Shown one piece after another: positions 44,812 to 53,516 of a stretch of 64,000 bases of DNA; within the stretch, counting starts at the first letter, position 1, and every line of letters starts with the position of its first letter. The stretch is taken from the NCBI RefSeq assembly GCF_013618625.1, contig NZ_JABRWO010000008.1, positions 248,001 through 312,000 of the forward strand. The letters run 5' to 3'. The notes under the pieces are model-generated. The model saw nothing but the letters and a program-made list of their open reading frames with translations. It made no database searches and had not been told where the DNA came from. The stretch is from Bremerella alba (GTDB lineage Bacteria; Planctomycetota; Planctomycetia; Pirellulales; Pirellulaceae). Both the position numbers and the translations under genes were made by a program.

Positions 44812-46155
44812 TTAAGAAAACCAGGTTCGTTCCACAAACGTGGTGTCGATCTTCCCTTCCGCAAACGCAGAATGGTTGAGGACCTTCTTGTGGAAGTTGG
44901 CGGTGGTTGTAATTCCGTCGGTGCGGAGTTCATCGAGTGCCCGTAGCATGCAGCGAATCGCTTCCTCACGCGTGTTGCGATGCACGAGCAACTTGCCGAT
45001 CATCGAATCGTAATGCGGAGGCACAACGTAGCCGCTGTAGACGTGCGAGTCGAAACGGACGCCGGGGCCGCCGGGGACGATCAACTGATTGATCTTACCT
45101 GGGCATGGCATGAAGTTTTTGTCGGCGTCTTCGGCATTGATTCGGCATTCGATCGCCGCGCCTTGCAGCTTGATGTCCTCTTGTTTCCAAGGGAGCGGTT
45201 CGCCACAGGCAACTCGGATTTGAGCTTGGATCAGGTCGATACCGGTGACCATCTCGGTGACGCAGTGCTCGACTTGAATTCGGGCGTTCACTTCGATGAA
45301 GTAGAAGTTCTCGTCCTTATCGACGATAAACTCGACAGTCCCGGCATTCTGGTAATCGGCTGCTTTGATCATCCGCACGGCGGCCGCGCAGATTTCGTCG
45401 CGTGTCTTCTGCGAGAGGTTCGGTGCGGGGCTTTCTTCAATCAGCTTCTGGTGCCGACGCTGAGTACTGCATTCACGCTCGTACAGGTGGACCGCATTGC
45501 CGTGATGGTCAGCGATTACCTGAACCTCGACGTGTCGCGGATGTTCGACGTATTTTTCGATGTACACGCCTGCGTTGCCGAATGCGGCTCCGGCTTCGGT
45601 TTGAGCCTGATTGAGGGCATTTTTCAGCACCAAATCATTGGCTGCCACACGCATGCCGCGGCCACCACCACCGGCGGTCGCTTTGATGAGAACCGGGAAG
45701 CCGATCTCGTGGGCGATCTTTAAGGCCTCGTCTTCGCCTTCGATCAGACCAGCCGAACCTGGCACGACCGGCACGTTTGCCTCGCGTGCCATGGTGCGAG
45801 CCGTATTTTTATCGCCCAGCTTTGACATCGCTTCGGGCGTGGGGCCGATGAAGTCGATGTTACAACTGCGACAGATGTCATTGAACTCGGCATTTTCTGC
45901 CAGGAAGCCATAGCCAGGGTGAATCGCTTCGACGTTGCCGACTTCAGCGGCGCTGATAACGCGATCGATCTTCAAGTAGCTTTGGGCACTCTTAGCGGGA
46001 CCAACGCAATAAGCTTCGTCGGCCAGTTTCAAATAGGCAGCGTCACGGTCGGCTTCGCTGAAAATAGCGACCGTTTCAATGCCTAGTTCTTTACAGGCAC
46101 GAATGATACGAAGGGCGATCTCGCCCCGGTTGGCGATCAGAATGCGGTTGTACAT
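44812..46155 (-). CDS. accC: Acetyl-CoA carboxylase, biotin carboxylase subunit
   Basis: Carboxylates the biotin on AccB with ATP and bicarbonate, the first half of malonyl-CoA formation. The 447 residues are standard. The N-terminal domain begins [20 protein letters not shown]; the ATP-grasp motifs are [33 protein letters not shown] and [20 protein letters not shown]. The residue after EH is Cys where Pro is nearly universal. accB lies 49 nt upstream in the same unit. Confidence 0.95.
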   Translation of the reverse strand: MYNRILIANRGEIALRIIRACKELGIETVAIFSEADRDAAYLKLADEAYCVGPAKSAQSYLKIDRVISAAEVGNVEAIHPGYGFLAENAEFNDICRSCNIDFIGPTPEAMSKLGDKNTARTMAREANVPVVPGSAGLIEGEDEALKIAHEIGFPVLIKATAGGGGRGMRVAANDLVLKNALNQAQTEAGAAFGNAGVYIEKYVEHPRHVEVQVIADHHGNAVHLYERECSTQRRHQKLIEESPAPNLSQKTRDEICAAAVRMIKAADYQNAGTVEFIVDKDENFYFIEVNARIQVEHCVTEMVTGIDLIQAQIRVACGEPLPWKQEDIKLQGAAIECRINAEDADKNFMPCPGKINQLIVPGGPGVRFDSHVYSGYVVPPHYDSMIGKLLVHRNTREEAIRCMLRALDELRTDGITTTANFHKKVLNHSAFAEGKIDTTFVERTWFS

Positions 46156-46204
46156 GACGTCTTGGTTCCTCGCTGCTTGGACGCGAGGCTAGATGAGGAA
46201 CGAA

Positions 46205-46714
46205 TTAGCCCTGTGGATCAACCATGAACATTGGCTGCCCGTATTCGACCGGTTCTTCGTCCTTGACGAGAACCTTGACGATCTTGCCGGACATTTCGGC
46301 TTTGATCTCGTTGAACACTTTCATCGCTTCGATGATGCAGACAACGGAATCATCCGAGATGTGATCGCCTACGCGGGCAAACGAATCGGCATCTGGCTTG
46401 GGCTTCGAGTAATAGGTACCCACCATCGGGCTCTTGATGGCAACCAGGTGAGAGTCAGCCGCTGGGGCCTCGCTACCACCTGAGGCTACTTGGCCTGGGG
46501 AACCCGCGGGTGCTTGCGCAACGGGCATCGGTGCGGCGTGCATCGGTGCCGGAGCGGCATAAATCGGAGGCTGACCACCTCGCTTGAGCGAGATTTTCTG
46601 GTCGCCTTCGCGAAGATCGAGTTCGCTCAGGTCGTGCTGCTTCATCAGTTCAACGAGCGAGCGAACCGTCTCGACGTTGAAAACTTTGCTAGAAGTCGAT
46701 TTGGAATCGGACAT
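46205..46714 (-). CDS. accB: Biotin carboxyl carrier protein of acetyl-CoA carboxylase
   Basis: A 169-residue carrier. The N-terminal part (VFNVETVRSLVELMKQHDLSE) is the oligomerisation helix, the middle an Ala/Pro-rich linker (YAAPAPMHAAPMPVAQAPAG), and the C-terminal domain holds the biotinylation site EAMKVFNEIKAEMSG (lysine within EAMK). Transcribed first, followed by accC. No clear promoter was found in the upstream 287 nt. Confidence 0.95.
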   Translation of the reverse strand: MSDSKSTSSKVFNVETVRSLVELMKQHDLSELDLREGDQKISLKRGGQPPIYAAPAPMHAAPMPVAQAPAGSPGQVASGGSEAPAADSHLVAIKSPMVGTYYSKPKPDADSFARVGDHISDDSVVCIIEAMKVFNEIKAEMSGKIVKVLVKDEEPVEYGQPMFMVDPQG

Positions 46715-47001
46715 TCGTTCTCTCCCACGGGATCATCCGCTAGGGGAATATGGTCGAATTGTATTTTGGCAAAGCTTTACAGCGTAAGGGATAACGGTAG
46801 GTGTCGTCCAGATGGGTACCCACCGGGAGAAGATTTGACAGGCATCTTCAGCATAAGGGACAATTAGCGCCCTTTGCGGGACAAATTGGGCCGGTTCACC
46901 CACCTGAACAGGCAATTTCCCTTTGACTCGGTCAGATTTTTACGTGAACACTACCTTCGTGAACGCTTGAATAGCCGATTACACCAAATTGATTGCCGGC
47001 C
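46715..47001. other. Spacer upstream of accB
   Basis: 287 nt between divergent accB and the small hypothetical gene at 47002. AT-rich patches are present, but no convincing -35/-10 pair, repeat or RNA element was recognised. Confidence 0.4.
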
Positions 47002-47391
47002 ATGAGTGATTTTCAAGGTCCGACGCTCGAAGACCTGCAAGGGGAATGGGTTTGCGTCAACTTTGGCAACGATGGGCATAAAGTTCCTTTCTATGTTCCC
47101 TGGTTCAGAAAACCGCGGATCGAGTTTGAAGGCTACTGCTATAGGGCATTCGATGGCGATATTTGCCTGGAGCAAGGGCGTTTCGATATCCGACGGGGTG
47201 TCCAGTACTCGCTTCTCGATCAATTGATCGAGTATGGAGAGCACCACGGCAGAGAGCATCGCGGCATCGTTCGCTGGGTCGGCGATCAGCTAGAGCACCT
47301 GCAAGGGCATGTCGGTTACCCACGACCAGATGGGTTTCCCTATGGGAAAGGCTTTAGATGCCACTATGCCCTTTTGAGGCGAAAGCGGTAG
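47002..47391 (+). CDS. Hypothetical protein
   Basis: A 129-residue protein beginning MSDFQGPTLEDLQGEWVCVN. It lacks a signal peptide and known motifs. The opening resembles the start of small TIGR03067-type beta-barrel domains (GxW near the N-terminus), but this is weak. ATG 47002 is used in place of the upstream TTG at 46993. The region shows normal codon composition. Function is unknown. Confidence 0.55.
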   Translation: MSDFQGPTLEDLQGEWVCVNFGNDGHKVPFYVPWFRKPRIEFEGYCYRAFDGDICLEQGRFDIRRGVQYSLLDQLIEYGEHHGREHRGIVRWVGDQLEHLQGHVGYPRPDGFPYGKGFRCHYALLRRKR

Positions 47392-47445
47392 TCCCGCCAT
47401 CGCTCGGATGAATGATTGCTACCAGCCGTTTGAAAGATGAGTCTG

Positions 47446-48213
47446 TCATTCGGTTGTCGAAATCTTAAATTTGGCCGCCAAGCGTTTCGCCGTTTGCAGA
47501 CGTTTTTCCGTAAGCTGGGATGTCTCGGCCGTTACTCGGCTAAGTAGTTCATCATCCGCGAGTTCCGGGGAACCAACCCCGAACGGAGGGTCGGGGGCAT
47601 ATTGAATCGCAAGTTCAATCCCTTTGGCGACTTCCTCTCCACGAAGTAAGGCAGCCACACGAAGAGCGCCATCAATCCCTGACGTGAGACCGGCCGCACT
47701 TACCAGATTGCCATCGATAACGACCCGCTCGTGGGAGGTCCGCGCGCCGAAATATTTCAGCAGATGGAGTGAAGCCCAATGTGTCGTCGCGGAACGCCCT
47801 TTGAGCAGTCCGGCTGCTCCACAGATTAACGAACCGGTGCAGACAGAGAATGTTATTTTCGCCTGGCGAGCTTGCTTGGTGATGAAGTTAAGTACGGTTT
47901 CATCTTCCATCAACTGCTCTTGCCCGGGACCCCCAGGCACCAAAAGCACATCCATCGGAGCCGCTTCCGAGAAGGAGGCGTCCGGTACGAGCTTAAGTCC
48001 TAGCTGATCTTGAACGACCGTTGGGGTTTTCCAAAGAAGTTGAATCGAACTATTGGGGAGGCGGGCAAGCACCGAAAAAGGCCCCGTCAGGTCGATCTGA
48101 TCCATGTCCGGAAAAACGATCGCCCCTATTCGCAGCGACTGGTCAGCCGGCGTAAGAAATTCTTTCGACATACTTGTTGGGTCCGTCACGAGATTCTCCG
48201 TATCACTTGCCAT
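47446..48213 (-). CDS. DJ-1/PfpI-family protein (isonitrile hydratase-like)
   Basis: A 255-residue protein with the DJ-1/PfpI flavodoxin-like fold, of the GlxA/isonitrile hydratase branch without the AraC domain. The nucleophile elbow cysteine is in FSVCTGSLICGAAGLLKGR, and the nearby acid and GPxxxxG motifs are LLVPGGPGQEQLM. A histidine at ATTHWA completes the likely triad. The start could be ATG 48213 or GTG 48189, which has GGAG 6 nt upstream. Substrate unknown; isonitrile hydration is only suggested by the family. Confidence 0.82.
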   Translation of the reverse strand: MASDTENLVTDPTSMSKEFLTPADQSLRIGAIVFPDMDQIDLTGPFSVLARLPNSSIQLLWKTPTVVQDQLGLKLVPDASFSEAAPMDVLLVPGGPGQEQLMEDETVLNFITKQARQAKITFSVCTGSLICGAAGLLKGRSATTHWASLHLLKYFGARTSHERVVIDGNLVSAAGLTSGIDGALRVAALLRGEEVAKGIELAIQYAPDPPFGVGSPELADDELLSRVTAETSQLTEKRLQTAKRLAAKFKISTTE

Positions 48214-48242
48214 AAACACCGCCGATTGAAGTATATACGGCT

Positions 48243-49349
48243 CTAAATCGAGATCGTCGCTTCCTCAAACGTCTTCGGCACGCTCGTCAGCACTTCGTGG
48301 CCGTCCTTGGTAACCAGAATGTCATCTTCTATCCGTACGCCGCCGAAGCCGGGGAAGTAGATGCCTGGTTCGACGGTGACAACCATGCCCGGCTCCAGGG
48401 GACGATTGCTAAGCGAGTTCAGCCGTGGTGCTTCATGGATATCTAGGCCGATGCCGTGCCCTAGCCCGTGGCCGAATTGTTTTCCCCAGCCCGCTTTGGC
48501 AATGATGCTGCGCGCCGCTTTATCGACGTCGGACATGATGACGCCTGGCTTGATTTTGTCGATGGCCGCCAGCTGGGCTTTCAGGCAAGTCTCGTACATC
48601 TTGCGCATTTTCGCCGGGACCTTGCCATAGAAGAGGACCCGTGTCAGATCGCTTTTGTAGAACTGGTAGTCCGCGCCCCAGTCGATCAATACGAAGCTGT
48701 CTTCTTCCATCTTGACCATGCCAGGCGTCCCGTGCGGACGGGCTGCCCGCGGACCAACGCCGACGATCGGAGTGAAGCTGGTCCCACGACCACCGTTGCG
48801 TTGAATCTCGTAAGTCATCAACGCTTCGAGTTCTTTCTCTGTTTGCTCGCCGCGAAGACCGGCTTTCAGGACGGCAAACGCTTTCTCCGCGAGAGACACG
48901 GCTTCGCGAATTTGGACGATTTCCCCTTTGTCTTTGATCTCGCGCAAGTCTTCCACGAGGCCATTGAGTGGCTTAATCTCGACTTTGGGAAGCTTGGCTA
49001 CCACTTTGTTGAATAGCTGAACCGTCATCGACAAGCTTTCAATCCCAAGCTTGCCAATCTTGGCTTTAGTGACCGCCGTCGCGACCGAGTCGAGGATGGA
49101 CGTGCCGGGCTCGCGAACTTCGAGCTTCACATGAGGGCATTCCTGTTCGAGCTGCTCGGTGTAGCGAGGGTCGCTGAACAGAACCTCGTCCTTGGCGGTT
49201 ACCAATAGGTAGCTGTCGTCGCCGGTGAATCCTGTCAGATAGGTCACGTTTTTGAAGTTGGTGACCAACAGGGCATCGGCACCACATTGCTTCAGTTGAC
49301 GACGGAGCTTGGTAACACGAGGATTCGATTTGCTGCGAGAGATGGCCAT
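48243..49349 (-). CDS. M24 metallopeptidase (Xaa-Pro aminopeptidase/dipeptidase)
   Basis: A 368-residue pita-bread enzyme. The N-terminal creatinase-like domain (LLVTNFKNVTYLTGFTGDDSY) precedes the catalytic domain. Metal ligands are the two Asp in DWGADYQFYKSDLTR, the His in GHGLGHGIGLDIHEAP, and the Glu residues in VVTVEPGIYFPGFGG and RIEDDILV. It cleaves peptides ahead of proline. ATG 49349 is preferred to the frame start 49427, since the extra residues are not conserved-looking. Confidence 0.9.
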   Translation of the reverse strand: MAISRSKSNPRVTKLRRQLKQCGADALLVTNFKNVTYLTGFTGDDSYLLVTAKDEVLFSDPRYTEQLEQECPHVKLEVREPGTSILDSVATAVTKAKIGKLGIESLSMTVQLFNKVVAKLPKVEIKPLNGLVEDLREIKDKGEIVQIREAVSLAEKAFAVLKAGLRGEQTEKELEALMTYEIQRNGGRGTSFTPIVGVGPRAARPHGTPGMVKMEEDSFVLIDWGADYQFYKSDLTRVLFYGKVPAKMRKMYETCLKAQLAAIDKIKPGVIMSDVDKAARSIIAKAGWGKQFGHGLGHGIGLDIHEAPRLNSLSNRPLEPGMVVTVEPGIYFPGFGGVRIEDDILVTKDGHEVLTSVPKTFEEATISI

Positions 49350-49473
49350 AGATTTTGCTTTAGAAGGGAAGTCAACGGTGTTATGCGTAGACCTGATTTT
49401 CGGAAAAGGACCTGCTTTCGCAAGCATCCTGAATGTTTATTCTAGCGCAGATGGCCGAGTTTTTGACCGTTTC

Positions 49474-50151
49474 TTAGCCAAAGATAAAACGCGTTACGGC
49501 TTCTGCATCCGCTAGATTGGTAAGCAAGAGGTCGGGCTTGGCGGCTTCGAGTTCTTCTTCCGAAAAGACTCCCGTCGCTACTGCGACTGCTTTTGCGCCG
49601 ATTGACCGGGCACACTTGACGTCGTTGGGCGTATCCCCGATGACGTAGACATCGTTGGGAGAGATCGTTTCGCCGTGAAATACCTCGGCGGCCTCAAGTG
49701 CGGCACGGGCCACGTCGTCTCGGTTGGGGTGATGATCGCCGAAACCGCCGAATGCGAAATACTCGTGGATGCCGTAGTGGCCGAGTTTGAGTGCGGCCCC
49801 TTTCTCGACGTTTCCAGTCAGCAGCCCTAGCAGAACATCGTCGCGTTGGGAAAGCTTCGCCAACAGTGCGGCTACCCCTTCAAGTACAAGCCCTTGTCGC
49901 TGTGGAAGGTTGGTTGCCAGTCCGCCGAGGTATTGATCGAGGAACGTGTGCCAGGCGTCTTCGTTGAGCGTTTGGCCGTGCAGTTCGTAAAGTTCGGCGA
50001 AGATTCCACGATCAGTCTTGCCGCTGACCTGGAAGATATGCTCAAGTTCTGTCAGTTCAGCCACTTTCAGAAACGCCTCGATCATGGCATCTTTCCCTGC
50101 CATGCCGGTGGTAATGAGGGTTCCATCGATATCGAAGAGGCAGACTTTCAT
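49474..50151 (-). CDS. HAD-family phosphatase
   Basis: A 225-residue haloacid-dehalogenase-like hydrolase. Motif I is CLFDIDGTLITTG, motif II LLGLLTGNVEKG, and motifs III/IV DVYVIGDTPNDVKCARSIGAKAV (shortened). The helical cap (residues about 15-85) is of phosphoglycolate-phosphatase type, so phosphoglycolate or a similar small phosphate ester is the likely substrate. The htrA-like gene lies 29 nt downstream on the same strand and may be co-transcribed. Confidence 0.87.
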   Translation of the reverse strand: MKVCLFDIDGTLITTGMAGKDAMIEAFLKVAELTELEHIFQVSGKTDRGIFAELYELHGQTLNEDAWHTFLDQYLGGLATNLPQRQGLVLEGVAALLAKLSQRDDVLLGLLTGNVEKGAALKLGHYGIHEYFAFGGFGDHHPNRDDVARAALEAAEVFHGETISPNDVYVIGDTPNDVKCARSIGAKAVAVATGVFSEEELEAAKPDLLLTNLADAEAVTRFIFG

Positions 50152-50180
50152 GGTGTTCCTTGGTGAGGCGGATCCAATTT

Positions 50181-51386
50181 CTAGGTCGATTCGGCTAGTT
50201 CGACATCGAGTTCTACTTCACGTTGCTTATCCGTCATGAGTCCTCGGAGAACTGTAACACGTACTGTATCGCCGACTTGATGATCGAACAGTTTCTGAAC
50301 GATGTCCCCGAAGTTTTTGACCGGTTTGTCATCGATCTTAACAATCAAATCCCCCAGCACCACTTGTTGCTCGGATGAAATGATGGTGGGTAGGAGGCCC
50401 GCTTTTTCTGCTGGGCTTCCCGGGACAATCTCGGTGACCAATGCTCCTTCAAGACCCAGTCGGGCATTGATCGTTGGTGGGGCCACGCGAACGCCCAGGT
50501 AGGGACGCTTAATCTGGCCGTGCCGAATCAATTCGGTGACGACCGAATTAACCGTATCGACTGGTATCGCGAAACCGATCCCTGCGTAAGCTCCGCTGGG
50601 GCTGTAAATTGCCGAGTTTACGCCAATGAGCCGACCACCGCTGTCGAGCAAGGGGCCGCCACTGTTACCGGGATTGATGGCCGCATCGGTCTGAATTAAG
50701 TCGTCGATCTGACGACCGTCCTCCGCTTCGATCGAACGCCCTAGGCCGCTGATGATGCCGGTCGTAAGGGTATGATCGAAGCCGAATGGGTTTCCGATTG
50801 CAAATACCTTTTGGCCCACCTGAAGATTAGCTGACTCGCCGACCTCAATCGGCTCGAAGGCCTCGCCTTGGAAATTGGTTACCTGGAGGACGGCCAGGTC
50901 ATGTTCCGGAGAAGAGCCCACGATGGAAGCCACATAGGTGGAGGCATCGGCGAAGGTAATATGAGCTGTGCCTGAACCGTTGGCAATTGACTGGACGACA
51001 TGGTAATTGGTGACGATATGACCTTCTGCGTCCCAGACAAAGCCACTCCCCTGCCCTGTTGCCATTTCAGAAATTTTCGCACTTCCGTACATCCGAACCT
51101 GCTGCGAGGTCGTGATGAAAATGACGGAATTAGACGACTTCTCAAAAAGTTCGATCGTCGATTCTTCGTCATCGGCCAGATCACCCCGGGGGGTAATCGT
51201 CCTTGGCTGGGCATTGGGATTCAGCGAAGGCTTGTCGTTGGAGGTGGTCCAATAGCTAATTACCCAAGCCCCACAAAATGCGGCGACTAAGCAGTAGAGA
51301 AACAGACGCAAGAATGCGACCGGGCTCGGCTGCGACCGGGGTGAGTTAGCGGCCTCTGGAGGGCCGTTATGAGGGGGTGGCTCCAT
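50181..51386 (-). CDS. HtrA/DegP-like serine protease
   Basis: A 401-residue membrane-anchored protease. A membrane helix lies near the N-terminus (about 24-44, AFLRLFLYCLVAAFCGAWV). The trypsin-like domain has the catalytic His in TNYHVVQS, Asp in EHDLAVLQV and Ser in NPGNSGGPLL. One PDZ domain follows (VTEIVPGSPAEKAGLLPT). It degrades misfolded periplasmic proteins. ATG 51386 is preferred over the frame start at 51473. It begins just after tRNA-Gln on the same strand. Confidence 0.93.
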   Translation of the reverse strand: MEPPPHNGPPEAANSPRSQPSPVAFLRLFLYCLVAAFCGAWVISYWTTSNDKPSLNPNAQPRTITPRGDLADDEESTIELFEKSSNSVIFITTSQQVRMYGSAKISEMATGQGSGFVWDAEGHIVTNYHVVQSIANGSGTAHITFADASTYVASIVGSSPEHDLAVLQVTNFQGEAFEPIEVGESANLQVGQKVFAIGNPFGFDHTLTTGIISGLGRSIEAEDGRQIDDLIQTDAAINPGNSGGPLLDSGGRLIGVNSAIYSPSGAYAGIGFAIPVDTVNSVVTELIRHGQIKRPYLGVRVAPPTINARLGLEGALVTEIVPGSPAEKAGLLPTIISSEQQVVLGDLIVKIDDKPVKNFGDIVQKLFDHQVGDTVRVTVLRGLMTDKQREVELDVELAEST

Positions 51387-51475
51387 GAAAGCACGCAGGG
51401 ACTTAGAGGGGGGAGCGGGACGGAGATCAATTCCGCGCGAAAAATTAGCTCGCAAATCGTGCGAGCTAACCAAAG

Positions 51476-51546
51476 CTGAGGAACTAGGATTTGAACCTAG
51501 ACTAACAGATTCAGAATCTGTGGTGCTACCATTACACTATTCCCCA
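51476..51546 (-). tRNA. tRNA-Gln (anticodon CUG)
   Basis: A 71-nt cloverleaf on the minus strand. The acceptor stem TGGGGAA pairs with TTCCTCA (one G-U), with discriminator G. The anticodon stem ACAGA/TCTGT encloses TTCTGAA, giving CTG. The T arm CTAGG-TTCAAAT-CCTAG is complete. CCA is not encoded. The first base is at 51546. Confidence 0.95.
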
Positions 51547-51770
51547 TCAATTTTGCAGCGATTAAGGGTACGGCCTAAGTCGTCTGGCGTCAAGGGATTC
51601 AGGCGTCGAACTATAGTAGTCACCTGTCTTAGTTGGTAGACTACTCCCAACACCCATTAGGGAAGGTCATTTTAGTTTTCGGACGAATAAGGCCATTTCC
51701 CTCAAATTTTTCCGAGATGGTGTCCCAGCAATTGGGACTCGGCAACATTGGCGGGAGATCATCGCAAGGC

Positions 51771-53462
51771 ATGTCCAGCTACCTCGTCGCTCTGAATGGT
51801 CCAGATTCTGGAAAAAAAATATTCCTCGCTGGCGAGGAATTTACCCTTGGTCGTCATCCCGAGTGCGATATCGTCGTTGAAGTTGGGGCCGTCAGTCGGT
51901 ACCACGCAAAAATTGTGCGCAACGACAGCGGCTACCGTATCGAGGATCTGAAGAGCCGAAACGGGACCTACGTCAACGACGAGCAAATCGCCGAGCCCCA
52001 TCAGCTGCAGCACGGAGATTCCATCCGTGTTTGCGATATCTCGTTCGAGTTCAAGCAAGAAGGTGTTAAGCCAGCCCCTACGGACACAGTTGGGCTCAAG
52101 CCGGATGGGCCGGGGGCATTCGGCGCCGTCATGGTGGACGACGACGGGGCAACCTCGACGATCATGTCCAAGTTTGAGGTCTCGTCGCAAACCGGTTCCA
52201 TTCACTTGACGGCCAGTCCTGAAGTGAAGCTCAATGCCCTGCTCGAGATCACCCGGGGGCTGACCGGGACTCTCTCACTGGACGAGGTTCTGCCCAAAGT
52301 TCTCGAGGGTTTGTTCCACATCTTCCTGCAAGCCGATCGCGGATTCATCATTCTGCAGGATGGTTCGGGGAACATGGTCCCCCGATGGACTAAGGCCCGA
52401 AAGGAAAGTGACGAAGAAGAAATTCGTATTAGCCGTACCATCGTCAAGCACGTCATGCAAACGCGTGAAGCGATCCTATCTGCCGATGCGGCAGCCGACT
52501 CGCGGTTTGAGATGAGTCAGAGTATCACGGACTTTAAGATTCGCTCGATCATGTGCGCCCCGTTGGTCAATGCCCACGACGAAGTCATCGGCGTGATCCA
52601 GATTGATACGCTTGATCAACGCAAGCGTTTTCAAAAAGAAGACCTGGAAGTCGCCGTTAGCGTGGGAATGCAGGCAGCGGCTGCGATCGAACGAGCCCAA
52701 CTCCACGACGCGGCGATTCGGCAAATTTCCTTCGAACGCGATCTGCACACTGCCAAACAAGTTCAAATTGGATTTCTGCCGTCGGTAAAGCCGTCGGTAC
52801 CGGGGTACAAGTTTTATCACTATTATCTTGCCGCCAATTCCGTCGGCGGCGATTACTACGATTACATCCCACTGCCCGACGGCGGCACCGCGATTTTAGT
52901 CGGGGATGTTGTGGGGCACGGGATCGCAGCTTCCCTGATGATGGCCAAGTTGTCCGCAGAAGCTCGGTATTGTTTGGCTTCGATGTCCGATTTCCAGCAA
53001 GCCGCGTTTCATCTAAATAACAACTTCACCGCATACACTCCGGACGATAAATTCGTGACTCTGGCCATTGCGATTCTCCACCCAGAATCGCACCAGGTAA
53101 CGCTTATCAACGCGGGTCATAACCCGCCGATCTTACGGAAACCGGACGGGACGTGCTGTATGATCGCCGAAGAAGAAATCGGCCTGCCGTTGGGCATCAT
53201 GGAAGACATGGAGTACGACATCGCTCGATTCACGCTTGAGCCGGGCGATATGCTCTTCATCTATACCGACGGTATCAATGAAGCCATGAATGCAAGTGGA
53301 GATCAATTCGGCATGGACCGCATGTTGACTTGCGTCTCGCAGAAGTCGGACGACCTCGAGGTCTGCAGCAAGGCCATCATCGACGACTGCCGGAAGTTCA
53401 TGGCCAACAGCCCTCAATTCGACGACATGTGCATGGTGTCGTTGCAACGCACAACCGAGTAA
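51771..53462 (+). CDS. FHA-GAF-PP2C (SpoIIE-type) protein phosphatase
   Basis: A 563-residue signalling protein. The FHA domain (about 1-100, LGRHPECDIVVE, SRYHAKIVRN, SRNGTYVN) binds phosphothreonine. A GAF domain (about 160-310) follows, with EKTxx-type helices and a VNAHDEVIGVIQIDTLD strand. The C-terminal PP2C/SpoIIE domain has VGGDYYDYIPL, VGDVVGHGIAASLMMAK, NAGHNPPIL and FIYTDGINEAMN. It likely dephosphorylates a partner such as an anti-sigma-factor antagonist. ATG 51771 was chosen; ATG 51717 is an alternative. Confidence 0.9.
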   Translation: MSSYLVALNGPDSGKKIFLAGEEFTLGRHPECDIVVEVGAVSRYHAKIVRNDSGYRIEDLKSRNGTYVNDEQIAEPHQLQHGDSIRVCDISFEFKQEGVKPAPTDTVGLKPDGPGAFGAVMVDDDGATSTIMSKFEVSSQTGSIHLTASPEVKLNALLEITRGLTGTLSLDEVLPKVLEGLFHIFLQADRGFIILQDGSGNMVPRWTKARKESDEEEIRISRTIVKHVMQTREAILSADAAADSRFEMSQSITDFKIRSIMCAPLVNAHDEVIGVIQIDTLDQRKRFQKEDLEVAVSVGMQAAAAIERAQLHDAAIRQISFERDLHTAKQVQIGFLPSVKPSVPGYKFYHYYLAANSVGGDYYDYIPLPDGGTAILVGDVVGHGIAASLMMAKLSAEARYCLASMSDFQQAAFHLNNNFTAYTPDDKFVTLAIAILHPESHQVTLINAGHNPPILRKPDGTCCMIAEEEIGLPLGIMEDMEYDIARFTLEPGDMLFIYTDGINEAMNASGDQFGMDRMLTCVSQKSDDLEVCSKAIIDDCRKFMANSPQFDDMCMVSLQRTTE

Positions 53463-53468
53463 AAGCAA

Positions 53469-53504
53469 ATCCCCCTCAAGAGCGAAGACGCTTTTAAGGG
53501 GGAT
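53469..53504. terminator. Terminator hairpin between convergent genes
   Basis: ATCCCCCT (53469-53476) pairs with AGGGGGAT (53497-53504), with further pairs and two mismatches inside. It lies 7 nt after the phosphatase stop and 13 nt before the DUF1080 stop, so it may end both transcripts. Confidence 0.65.
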
Positions 53505-53516
53505 ATAGCCCAATTC

